From the NCBI RefSeq assembly GCF_910589235.1, contig NC_060955.1, positions 15,762,838-15,826,837 of the forward strand: DNA of 64,000 nucleotides, written 5' to 3'. Origin of the DNA: Vespa crabro. Its lineage: Eukaryota; Arthropoda; Insecta; Hymenoptera; Vespidae. The first letter of the stretch is position 1. The number at the start of each line of letters is the position of its first letter. Shown piece after piece: positions 22,675 to 33,680 of this stretch. The notes beneath the pieces are model-generated. The model was given only the letters and a program-made list of their open reading frames with translations. It searched no databases and was not told the origin of the DNA. The translations under genes were made by a program, and so were the position numbers.

Positions 22675-25600
22675 TTAGGAAGTGCAAGAAATCAATTGTA
22701 AAAATTGAATAAGGGTACGAGTAGGACGCCCTGTCATTCCTGCCGGTATATATGGTAACTCATCATTTCCAGGACCCATTACTCCTGCAATATCTAAATG
22801 CATCCATGGAACATCATTTCCTGCAAATTCACGTAAGAAAGCTGCGGCAGTACAGGATCCGCCACCTTTACATTTTGCAACATTATTAACATCTGCTGCT
22901 TTAACTTTTTCTGAAAGTGTTAAGTAAATAAAGAATTCAGCAGAATAAAGTATTCAGTTTCTATTATAGATACTAAATAAATCTTTTAATATCAGATTTC
23001 TTACTTGTTACTTCATCTGTATAACATTGCCACAGTGGAAATCTCCACATCCTATCACCAGAAAACATGCCAGCTTGTTTTAAAGTTTCAAAAAGTTCAG
23101 CATTATTACTAAATACACCTGTAGCTGCACCAGCTAGCGTGATTCTCATAGCTCCTGTTAATGTTGCAATATCCAAAATAAATCTATAATAAATTTATTT
23201 ATTAATAATTAATATACGCAATAATACAAATGCAATTTAAGCTAAGTATTAGAATTACTTCGGCTTGAATTCATGAGCATAACAAAGAGCATCTGCAAGT
23301 ATAAGTCTCCCTTCCGCATCCGTATTGTCTACTATAATGCTTTTTCCATTCATTGCGACAACAAGATCGCCAGGTTTTGTTGCGGATCCAGATGGTAAAT
23401 TTTCCGTAAGTGGAACTAAACCAATAATGTTTACTTTCAATTTCAGCTCTGCAGCTGCTTTTATAGATGCTGCTACACATGCTGCTCCACTCATATCCGC
23501 GCGCATTTCATCCATATCAGAAGAAGGCTGAAGAATACTATTTTTTAATATTTTTTCATTTTTTATAGTTTTAGCATATTTAAATAACTTACCTTTATGC
23601 TAATTCCACCAGCATCAAAAGTAACACCTTTACCTACAAACGCTATTGGAGCCTCATTACTATCAGTACCTTTGTAATTAATTTCAAGAAATTTAGGTGG
23701 CTCACAACTACCACGTGATACACTTAAGAAAGAGCCCATCTTTTTTTGTTTTGCCCATTCTTTGTCATGAATCTTCACACTAATTTTTAATGTGTTTAGA
23801 GTCGAAAAGACTTCATTTGCAAATATTGTAGGTGTCATTAAATTAGCTGGTGTATCAGCAAGTTTTCGTGCCCAGTTTTGTGCTGAAGCCTTAATAATTC
23901 CTTTCTGCCACTCATTTCTGTCATTCATATGTATAAATGTTATCAATTTATATTATTATGTATAACTTTTAAATTAATTTTGTTAAGATGATTCACTCAC
24001 TGGCCTTCTTCGCCAAAAAGAGAAACTTGTGGTAATGTTTCACGTTTTTGTTTATTTTTTAATCCTTGATAATACCATGTACAAAGACCAGCTCCTTCTG
24101 CTGCTGCTTCTGCATCTCCTAATGGTTCTAGTTTTATATCTTTTATTTCAAGAGCATTTAACGCACGACAGCCAGCTACAGAAAATAATAACTTTTATAT
24201 GTATGAAATAATCTACATTTCTGATATTTAATTTATAAAAAATACGATAAATAATATCATGAACATAAAAAAATTTCAAATCATACCTGCTGCAGCTGCA
24301 CGTACGCTTTCTTTTCCTTCATGAATTTCTTCTAATACATTGATACCAAGATTTGATTTTCCCAAGCCAACTACTGCAACACCAGTATAATCCGTTTCGT
24401 CCAAACCCCAAAACACTCTAGCATGACCTTTTGGAATCTTTGGACCTGCTCTGTAGCAGTATAAGCAATTATTCACTATTAATATTTATACATATTCTAA
24501 CAATGAAGTGGTAGATAAGGATGATGAGCACATGCATTAAGTAAATTATATTACAGATCAATTGAGACACACAGAATTTATATCTTTATTAATTACAATA
24601 AAATCTAGGCATTTTCGACATGAGTCATATGCTATATTATTTGCAATTTTAAAATATATTCTAAAAATATACTATTTTTTACATTATATGCCTTAGAATA
24701 TAAGTTTTTATCATTATTCTACATATAACCACATTTATAATTATGCCTTCAAGATTAAACTATATAGTGATTTACAACAATATCGTTTCAATAAAATATT
24801 TTAATCTGCATTAAAATAAAAACGTTGAAACTAGACATCACAATTGGCTGTTTATGCTTTTTGTATACCACTTTCATTTTAGACCTATTTAAGAATCTGT
24901 TCTTAATGATACACAACATGACTTAATGACAGATTATACCTCATGGTAAACATTCATATATATAGTTTATATATATGTTTTTATATACATCTAGTAATAC
25001 ATATAATGATTTTGTCAGGGGATTTCATTTGAAATATTTTTAAAGTGAATTTAGAAAAAATGTTCAAATTTTTCATAATATATAATTTCTTGCAAAGTAA
25101 GACAATCTGATATATAGGAAATCTCATATTTATTTTAAACAAAGTATATAATAATCCAGAATTAAGTAGGAACTTAATATGAGAATAATATAGCCTAATT
25201 ACTTTTATTAAAGTATACTATAAATGCTATTCCTTAAATGTAAAATCTACTTCAAGGAATTTGTGCAAATAATTTCTCTTTGTCTTATGATAAAATTTGG
25301 CACAAATTATATTTTTATATTTTTATATTTATTTGCTCATAAAAATTTATATATTCCAGTTATTTAGTTTATTATTTAAATTAGGCTACTTTAGTATATT
25401 AGATAATTGATATTAATAGTATATATTTATGTACTATGCATAATGTATATTAACATCAAATGTATATTGACATTAAATGCATCAATTACTTTTTTTATGA
25501 ACTGCACATTAAGATTTTAAATAGAATCATTTGATAAACTTAATTTTCTAGGTACTCACTCTGTATACATGCCAACATGATTTTCACATGGACATTATGC

Positions 25601-28600
25601 CTCTAAGTTATATTTGTAATTATGATTCTCAGTCACAGAAATTTTATAATACTTTTGTTAGAGATACAGAAATACTTAAATCAATGTTGATTTCGTAACA
25701 ATTGCCAAGAAAAAAGTTTTTTTAAATTCAATGTGTAAGAAGCATATGTAAGTTACATTAACAATTTAATGTGACATTATAAGAAAGATATTTAAAAGTT
25801 ATAACTTAGTATACACCAAAACACATTACTACCACATTCCTAGCAACCATTTATGGTTAACATTCAGTCTATATTTTCAATTATACCTAAGGGTACTATA
25901 TCCAGATGTAAATATTGTAAGTAACATTACCCATATTTTCAATTTGATCATAAAATAGAAAAAAGTATTTGTGCTGTCAATATTCATAACATACCTCTCT
26001 GAACTAGATAGCCTTTAATAATAAAAATTTTTATAATAGGAAGCTTTCTTTCAACCTGTAGTAAGTTATAATATTTAGAATAATTTTCCTGCCTCGTTGT
26101 TTATATGTGAGCATAAATTAGGTCATATCGAAAATACATCAGCACAAATTCTGAACATTTTTATTAATCTTATTGCATAACTTCCACATTAATGTATTAA
26201 TTAAAATCAAACAAATTCTAATATTTTGATAATTCCTTGAGAATTTGCAGCTACTACAACATTGGACATTTGTCTCCAACAAACTGCAGAGACAAATTCA
26301 TTCAAATCTTCTTCTTTTCGATTTTGAATTTCTAATATACTACGCACAGCATCAAACTTATATGAGAATAACTGTTTTGTTAGTCCTTTATAATACACAT
26401 AAAGTGCATTGTTCTCTGAACCACAAGCTACATAATCACCATCTGTGGCAAGCCCCACAAAGTTTTTTTCATTAACATGTCCAATAAAAGATCTTAGGCA
26501 GTGGGGATTATTGATATTCCACATTTTGAGTTGTGAATCAGTACTTGCTGATACAATCTCTTCCTTATTAATAAATTTAACATAAGATACAGCTTTACGA
26601 TGTCCCTTGAAAATGCGCAAAGCTTCTTTCATATTACGTAAATCGTAGTAATGAACACAATGATCAGCAGATCCAAATGCTAAGTGACACGAACTACAAG
26701 GATTAAATTTTACACAACAAACATTAGCTTTCGCTTCTAATGATGCAACAGAATGATCTGTATTCAAAGACCATAATTTAACTCTTGCATCATCTGATCC
26801 AGATGCTATAAGTCTAGTATCAACATCATTAAAATCTACAGACCAGCATCTTTTTTCATGCTCTTGAAAAGTTTTAGTTCTATGACCTGTTGCAGCATCC
26901 CACACTGTTACAGTTCCTTCATAGTCTGATGAGGCTAACATTCCTTTATGAAAAGAATTCCATGAAACACATGAAATTTTAGAACTAGAAACCATTTCTA
27001 TACTAGGATAATGAATGTCAACTGTATCATGTATTACAGCTCCATAATCAAATACTTTAATTCGTTTAGTGACACCAGCTATCGCAAAGAATTCATTATC
27101 CTTATCAAATTCTATGCTTGAAACAATTGTAGAATTGTTAAAAATATCAGAAGAATAATTTAAAGTAGCTAATGGTCGTAATGTATTATATCTGGAAAAT
27201 TTTACCAGATTTTCCCGAAAAATATCAAGGCCAGAACTTGTACTATGACTTACATCTGTTTGACTTTGAGGTTTATGTCCAAGTAATAGTTCCTTAGCAC
27301 GTAAATGAAAGTAACATTGTACAAAATCATCAAAATGGCCGTGCATTCTTTTTCTACGAATAGCTAAGGTTGAACTACTTCCATATTCAATTTGTTTTTG
27401 ATTACCAGACGGGTTTGCAAATGTTTCATTTCCCACTACTCTTTCATTAGGTTTTACCATATTCGAATCAATTATATCTATAAGACCAATCATTTCCCGT
27501 CTGATAGCAGATACTTGTGCTGTATCATTTTCACTTGATTTTTTTAAATCTTCTACACGTGGACATTTATTTTGAACATCTCTTAGAATATTTTCAACTT
27601 CTTCCATATCTCGTTTAATCAAAGCCATCTCTTTTTGTAACTGATTTCTTTGCTCTTCTTTTTGTTGTAACAAATGTCTTAAAAATTCATGTAGAAGTTT
27701 ATTTTGTATAGCACATGTTTCAGCTTCAAGTAAATGCTTTCTTTGTGTCAATACTTCTAACATTACATTTACATCAGGCAAAGTTAAATGAGCACTTTCT
27801 ACAGCAACTATATCTCTTAAACCATCACGCGAAAGTACAGATAATTCTGTTCCTACAACTCTATTTTTTCCATCTCCTACATACGAAGAGCCTAATTCTG
27901 AAAGGCCCTTGATTCTCGCTTTATATTTTGTTACTAATTCATTTAATAAAAAATTAGGAAAGATATCCTGCTGACTTAAAGCAAGACTACATTTGGGACA
28001 TCTGCTATTAGCTTCTAAGGACTTCACAATGCAATGATAACAGAAGGTGTGACCACAACGAGTGATATGTGCTTCATCAATTAATTCGAAACAAATTGGG
28101 CATTGATAATCATTATTTCTGTCTTCGAGCGAACTGCCAATTCCAAGTAAAATATTGCTGGAATGGAAGTGATGCTTCGCATTTCTACTAGATTCCCCTA
28201 TACCTCTACTGCTTCCTGCCCCACTATCACTTCCTAAATTACCATCCCCATTAGACGACATTACTCTTGCATCATTGCTCAGTCTAGTCTTTCCTGAAAC
28301 AATCAAAATAATGCTATTGAGCTCTAAAAATAAAAATAATTTACTCTATATTGAAAGTTGTATTAAAAAAATACTTTTTACAAAATTTGTCATACAAAAG
28401 AAGGAAAGAATTTTTATATCTTAAGAATACAGCTCGAGCAGCATTATAACAATTGTTTCAGGCTGGAAATGTGAAGAATATATGTAAATATATTTATACT
28501 AAATATATCAAATATATATAAGTGAAAGATCAGATGCAAGATTATACAATCTGCAGAAAATCCTTTATATTCATTGTTTTCTCATAGTAGAATACTTAAT

Positions 28601-29424
28601 GTTCCTTATAAAACAACATATATTTTCATTTATATATATATATATAAAAGAAAAAACTGTAAGAAATAAATTAATGAAGCAGTTTAATGTTAAAAGAAAG
28701 CATATATCGTAGAATTAGATAACCATATGTATAAAAAAAGATACGTAAATTTTTAAATATACTACAAAGAAAATAAATGAATCAATAAAATAAATTAATA
28801 GAATGAATTATTACATTAAAAATAATTGACATATATGTTATTAAAGATACAAGGCGCAATAAAAAATTTCAAACTTACAAGCAAATATGTTTTAGTAGTT
28901 TCCCCTGAACTCGTTCATTGTATTTAGCTGCTGCAGGAGTTAGTGTAAAACTTTCATCATCTGCCTCGTATACTCCAAGCACCAAACCTTTCTATAGAAA
29001 AATAAAACATTACAATTATATAAATACATAAAATCGTTTATGTAATTAAGTTTCATAGCTAAATCAACATAATTATTTGAATTTTGATAAAGATAAGAAA
29101 TTTTTATGCCACTTAAATATACCTTATTTAAAAGATAAATAATATGCTATTACTTTCTTATTTGTAATATAATTAATTTTATAATTGTGCTAATAAATAA
29201 AAACGTGTAGATAAAATAAGCATGTTCTGCTTTAACAATCTATGCTTCAATGAACTAGCACGCAAAAAACACTAGGTAGACAATTTCTTAAAATAATTGT
29301 AAAACATTTTTTTAACAACAGAAATGACTTTTATAATCACCTTCATTGTTGAATAAGTTTTGAAAAACAGTAACTGCGTCTTTGTGTACCGTAGACCCTT
29401 ACCCCTGATAAGAGACAACGCCAT
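22675..29424 (-). CDS. LAP3: Leucine (cytosol) aminopeptidase, M17 family
   Basis: Di-metal M17 aminopeptidase that removes N-terminal residues from peptides; usually a hexamer. Eight minus-strand exons close in frame: 29341-29424, 28879-28991, 24287-24450, 24001-24175, 23593-23917, 23259-23536, 23005-23183 and 22675-22910; 517 residues (human LAP3 519). Exon 2 gives KGLVLGVYEADDESF, and its phase (two bases left over) fits exon 3 exactly, giving HICLAGPKIPKGHARVFWG. Metal and active-site motifs VGKGVTFDAGGISIK and NTDAEGRL are intact, and WMHLDIAGVM and TGRPTRTLIQF close the domain. The first residues (MALSLIRGKGLRYTKTQLL...) look like a mitochondrial presequence. The acceptor chosen at 23536 adds three residues after GGISIK compared with human. 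Intron 2 (24451-28878) contains the whole COP1 gene. Confidence 0.92.
24451..26206. other. Aminopeptidase intron 2, part downstream of COP1
   Basis: About 1.75 kb of very AT-rich sequence between the COP1 stop and aminopeptidase exon 3. It must hold the COP1 3' UTR. No coding exon was recognised on either strand. Confidence 0.6.
26207..28261 (-). CDS. COP1: E3 ubiquitin-protein ligase COP1, intronless, nested in an aminopeptidase intron
   Basis: RING-type ubiquitin ligase that with DET1/DDB1/CUL4 degrades transcription factors such as c-Jun and ETS proteins (known from mammals). One uninterrupted 684-codon frame. The RING C3HC4 lies at residues 54-91 (CPIC...CGHTFCYHC...CPKC), a coiled coil about 200-250 (LLQQKEEQRNQLQKEM), and seven WD40 repeats about 370-684 (e.g. 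WNSFHKGMLASSDYEGTVTVWD). The ATG at 28261 is chosen because the upstream codons lack an ATG and a TTTCAG|G acceptor-like site lies at about 28296, suggesting an untranslated first exon. It lies entirely within intron 2 of the aminopeptidase on the same strand. The absence of introns in a normally many-exon gene suggests retroposition. Confidence 0.94.
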   Translation of the reverse strand: MSSNGDGNLGSDSGAGSSRGIGESSRNAKHHFHSSNILLGIGSSLEDRNNDYQCPICFELIDEAHITRCGHTFCYHCIVKSLEANSRCPKCSLALSQQDIFPNFLLNELVTKYKARIKGLSELGSSYVGDGKNRVVGTELSVLSRDGLRDIVAVESAHLTLPDVNVMLEVLTQRKHLLEAETCAIQNKLLHEFLRHLLQQKEEQRNQLQKEMALIKRDMEEVENILRDVQNKCPRVEDLKKSSENDTAQVSAIRREMIGLIDIIDSNMVKPNERVVGNETFANPSGNQKQIEYGSSSTLAIRRKRMHGHFDDFVQCYFHLRAKELLLGHKPQSQTDVSHSTSSGLDIFRENLVKFSRYNTLRPLATLNYSSDIFNNSTIVSSIEFDKDNEFFAIAGVTKRIKVFDYGAVIHDTVDIHYPSIEMVSSSKISCVSWNSFHKGMLASSDYEGTVTVWDAATGHRTKTFQEHEKRCWSVDFNDVDTRLIASGSDDARVKLWSLNTDHSVASLEAKANVCCVKFNPCSSCHLAFGSADHCVHYYDLRNMKEALRIFKGHRKAVSYVKFINKEEIVSASTDSQLKMWNINNPHCLRSFIGHVNEKNFVGLATDGDYVACGSENNALYVYYKGLTKQLFSYKFDAVRSILEIQNRKEEDLNEFVSAVCWRQMSNVVVAANSQGIIKILEFV
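28262..28878. other. Aminopeptidase intron 2, part upstream of COP1
   Basis: About 600 AT-rich bases between aminopeptidase exon 2 and the COP1 ATG. They should contain the COP1 promoter or leader. A minus-strand TTTCAG|GAAAG acceptor-like site sits about 35 bases before the ATG. Confidence 0.5.
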
Positions 29425-30158
29425 AATTTGTTCAAGAGAACATTATGAATACGCATTATATATATATGTATATATGTATATATCTATACTGTGATTCTTC
29501 TGAGATAAGTTTATCGCGTCTACGTTCGTTGCTCAGTTAATATGAATTAGAATAAGATAACACTTCCGTTTCTGATGCTTTATAGTTCTTTCTCAATTTG
29601 CTTAGTTTTTTATAAAAGAAATTTCATTTAGTAATTTTATTGTGAACCAATGAAAAATTACGAAAGATGGAAGAACTTTGTTACTCAGTCGATAATTTCA
29701 ATGGGTAAAATAGATTCATAGATTTATTGTTTATTCTCGTTTGAGAATTTTCTTAATCATCACGTTTCTATAACTATTTTAATTATTTATGTATGGTTAA
29801 ATTAATATCGGTTTGTTAATATTTCAATTAATTATGATATTAAATTTTTTATGAAAATAAATATGATCTTAGAGAAAATATATTTATTTTATATATTTTT
29901 AAGAATATAATTTATTTGGAAATTGATATTTATATGTAAAATGTATGTTTATTTATACTTTATACAATAAAGAAGTTTTCGTTATCAAAGTTACAGATTT
30001 GTAATAATTTGCATTGATTCTATATATATTGTAAGATACATGTTGATTATATATTATTAACTACGATAATATTAACTAACTTAATTAATTTAACTACATA
30101 TAATTATTCCAGAAGACAAATTAATTATATTCAATTTTTTATTTACATTATTAACTCA
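29425..30158. other. Spacer between Slu7 stop and aminopeptidase start
   Basis: AT-rich, with a short TATATG repeat near 29460. It should contain the aminopeptidase promoter and the Slu7 3' UTR. The missing Slu7 C-terminal sequence was looked for here on the minus strand and not seen. Confidence 0.55.
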
Positions 30159-31910
30159 TTACATCTTTCCATATCTAGAATATTCTTGATAATGTTCTGT
30201 TTGGGCTAATAACAGTGAAGGTGGTGGTGCTTGAAGATGTTCTTCACCACCATATCGTTTGATAATACTCTCTCGTGCCTTATCTTTCAATTCATCTCTC
30301 TTCTTATCATATTCTTGTTTTAATAATTCTAATTTTGTAGGTTCAGCAAGTAAATGTACATCAACTCCTTTCTCATGTGCTTCCCAAGCAAATAATTGAG
30401 CATTTGCATGTTGCTGTGTATCTCCTGAGAAACGTACAAAATTTCCTCCTTTATAATCCACTCTGTAAAAACAAAATATTCATCACGGATAAATAAATAT
30501 ATTATATGTAATAGAAGAAAATTTATATATAAAACATATAATAAACAGTAGGAATATAAAACATACTCTCTATCTGTGCCTGCATAAGGATTATCACGCA
30601 TAGACCTAGTTTTAGGATCATAATATGCAGATTGGAGATCCAAATTACGCAAATATTTGGCTGTATCTTCTCTAATTCTTAGATTTCGAACAGTAATACG
30701 TTGTTTAGAATCAACTTTAGTTCCAGGCATATCAACTTCATCCACATATTTGTCTTCATCTTTATCTGAATCTTGTTCATCGTTTTCTTCAGCATTGAGT
30801 TTCTCTGCGCGCATTTGTCTTTTAGCTTCTTCTATTTTTTGATATTCTTCAACAATAGCTTTATGCTCAGACAAGTCATAACCAGCCCACCTACATAAAC
30901 AATTAAATTCTTTAATACATAAATAAAATACATTTTAAATTGATAAGCACATAAATCTACACAAATGAAATAGTTTAACTTTCCTACTATGGCAGAATTG
31001 GCTACCAATATACTGCTGCTGTATAAGACGGTTGAATCATAAGTATAAATTTTACCGTAACATTTGATACTTTCTTGTATTATGCAAATTATTAATTTTT
31101 TATTCAAGTTATATGAAATTAAAATAAATCGATTTATAACTGAATATAGGTCAGAAAAGCATTGGTTGGCATGGAAATGTCAAGATATATTATGTTGTCC
31201 TAGAGTTTTTAATTCAAACAGAATTTTAACAGGAGACTGCAATCACTTTCAATATACAGCAAGCATTTAATTTTGAGTGACTAAAGCAAGGAAAAAATTA
31301 ATTATAAAACATGATATTATGTACCTATCTCTTTTTCCATCATAATCAACGCATAGTTCAGGTTGTGCAAATTCATCCGGTGCAATATTTGTATTTGTAA
31401 ACTTCGCTCCTATTTTACGGGGTCTTTCCATACATTCCTTCTTCTTATGCGTCATAGCACCACAATTTTCACAAGCACCTTTACGATATTTTGTTGCAAT
31501 TTTAGATGTATCTACACCACGTTTATACCATTCATCTATTCCACTAAAGTATTTTCGTTTCTCAGGTTGAGGTCTTTGATGTTTTAATGTTGGACCCTAA
31601 GAACTATTATTGTAGTAATCATATGATATCAAACAATAATGGATAATACAATAACATAGTAGAGTTAAAAAATATTAAATACCTGTGCTCCAAAATACCA
31701 TGGTGTTGCACTAATATATTGAGGAATATGAGGATTAATATCTTTTCCTTCTTCATCGACAGCTGCAGGTGCTGTACCTGCTTTTCTTGCCTCTTCTAAT
31801 TCTTTTGCTTTTCTCCAATCTTCTCGGCTCTTTTTCCTTGGTTCATCTTCACAAGCACTTTTGTCTTTTAAGATTTTCGATACAGGTACATTAGCAACAG
31901 CGTTGGCCAT
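30159..31910 (-). CDS. Slu7: Pre-mRNA-splicing factor Slu7 (C-terminally short)
   Basis: Second-step splicing factor that helps fix 3' splice-site choice. Minus-strand exons 31683-31910, 31325-31596, 30567-30890 and 30159-30462 give 375 residues. Conserved blocks: EDWRKAKELEEARK, GKDINPHIPQYIS, TLKHQRPQPEKRKYFSG, the CCHC zinc knuckle CENCGAMTHKKKEC, GKRDRWAGYD, RITVRNLRIREDTAKYLRNL, AYYDPKTRSMRDNPY and QLFAWEAHEKG. The frame stops just after LLLAQTEHYQEYSRYGKM. Human Slu7 (586 residues) continues from this point through a conserved WGYKCCHS region and a lysine-rich tail, neither of which is visible here. A GTAATG donor-like site overlaps the last codons (AAGAT|GTAATG), so an unseen downstream exon cannot be excluded. 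Confidence 0.9.
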
Positions 31911-33229
31911 ATTTTAACAATAATATTCACAATTCCTACGATCAAAAGATGTAACAACACATACAAATTCGATCTTACTAATATTAACATATATCATGGC
32001 TTAAAGAATCAATTAGAGAAAATTGTTTGTGAAGCGACATCTGGCGCTAACAATTTAAACAAAATATGTCGTAAACATTTTTAATTGGTTTGTAATTATC
32101 TTTAACTCTATAATTACTTTTAATACAATTATTTATTGAACAAAAATTTATTGTAGAGTTTAATATTAAATTAGATATTTAAATTTGGAAGATTTTATAT
32201 ATTTATGTATAAGCATACATAATTACTGACCGTTGTTATCTTTTTTTTGATATATTTTTTCCTCATATACACATAAAATAGTACTGTAAAATATTGGACA
32301 ATTACAAAATTTTTCAATAATCATCTCTTAAACATATACCGACGAAAGGTATTTTTGTGGAAAGTGAGGTCGCTGTTGTAGAATAATCCAAAATGTAAAG
32401 GTAAGGCCAAACTATAACGACAATTTATCTTTAATGGCTAATTCTTTCAATGAATTAATCAGGAAACTATTCGATTTGTATTGGTTATGATCTCAACCAA
32501 TTTTAGCTTGTAAAAAGAACCGTTGCTGCAAAGACGCAGAAAGAATAGCCATATTATACTAATATGTGATTCGAGCTTACTATATCATATTTATTCAAAT
32601 GCTTTAATTTATGTATATATACATCATACATCTGTTATAAATATATGTTTATATCATGTGTATACGATAAATTGGATTAAACTTATAACATTTTTATTTT
32701 TATTTATACCAATATTTTAATATTCAAGACAGATTGAAGGTCCTACAGATTATTTGTATAAAATAAATTTTTTGTATGTAAGATATTTAATTGCAAAAAT
32801 AAAACAATGTACGAATAAATCATTTGAATACATTGCATTCGACTAATTATATAGCAATAAAAGAAATTATTTATTCAGATCTACTTATTTATATAACACA
32901 TTTATAATCCGAAAAATAATTTATTATTGCCGAGTAGATACAATAGATTAATAAAAAATAGGAAAAATAATATGCAGTTATTAATAATTCAACTAAGAAA
33001 TGTGAAATCAATGTGGACGCTCGCCATTGTGATATGGTTACTGTTAGGCAAAATCGTTAACCTTACACCATATTTGTTTATTTGCGATTGTATTCTGCAT
33101 CAAATGTATTTGTTATAGGCTTCTCTTTTATTATTTGTAAAAAAATTATTCATTTATTTACAGAACAATATCAAAGATAAATGTAAATTTCTACATTGTC
33201 AAACGTTAATTTTACAGTGGATTGCAATT
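31911..33229. other. Intergenic region between Slu7 and the AT-hook gene
   Basis: 1.3 kb of AT-rich DNA with the Slu7 promoter at its left side. A plus-strand donor-like AAAG|GTAAGG near 32400 follows a slightly less AT-rich patch and could end a non-coding exon, but no acceptor or frame supports a gene. Confidence 0.45.
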
Positions 33230-33233
33230 TTTT

Positions 33234-33680
33234 GGCGGGAATCTGTTAGCGCGTCATGTTAGAGGGGGAAAGCTTCATAGACGTATAGCGAATCGGAGCG
33301 CGATGCATCGCTTCGGTTGGATCAGTCGCATCTCGCTATTCGTGCAGGGAGTTGTATACGAGTCGCTTTCTGTAATACGTATACAAAGCATAGCCTGAAG
33401 AAGAAAACGATGCGCTATTATCAAAAAATGAAAAACTGAAAGAGAAGAGTGAAAGAAAAAGAGGGAAGGGTGAAAGAAAGGGAAAAGAGAGAGAGCGGGA
33501 ATAAGAGGAAGAGAAAAAGAGAAGAGCGTAAAGAGTCAAGCTTCTTGCCGACTTAACGTGAAAGACCGTGTATCTTCAGTGCATAGCGTAGAAACGCACG
33601 GTGTCTCTCGTAACCGGCATATCACGACGCGCGCACCGGCAATCGCCTTTGTCTGTCCGCCACACTACGCAAATTCCGAG
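33234..33680 (+). promoter_or_regulatory. Promoter and 5' leader exon of the AT-hook gene
   Basis: A GC- and CpG-richer block in AT-rich surroundings begins with GGCGGGAA (33234-33241, E2F-like) and ends at a strong donor CCGAG|GTGAGT (exon end 33680). The predicted leader intron runs to the acceptor TTTTCATAG at 34670, 18 bases before the ATG. The start point within the block is not determined. Confidence 0.5.
33408..33535 (+). repeat. Purine-rich (GA/GAAA) tract in the leader exon
   Basis: About 125 bases that are almost entirely A and G on the plus strand (GAAAGAGAAGAG, GGGAAGGG, GAGAGAGAG). It is capable of unusual DNA structure and would put a long polypurine segment into the 5' UTR. 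Confidence 0.85.
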
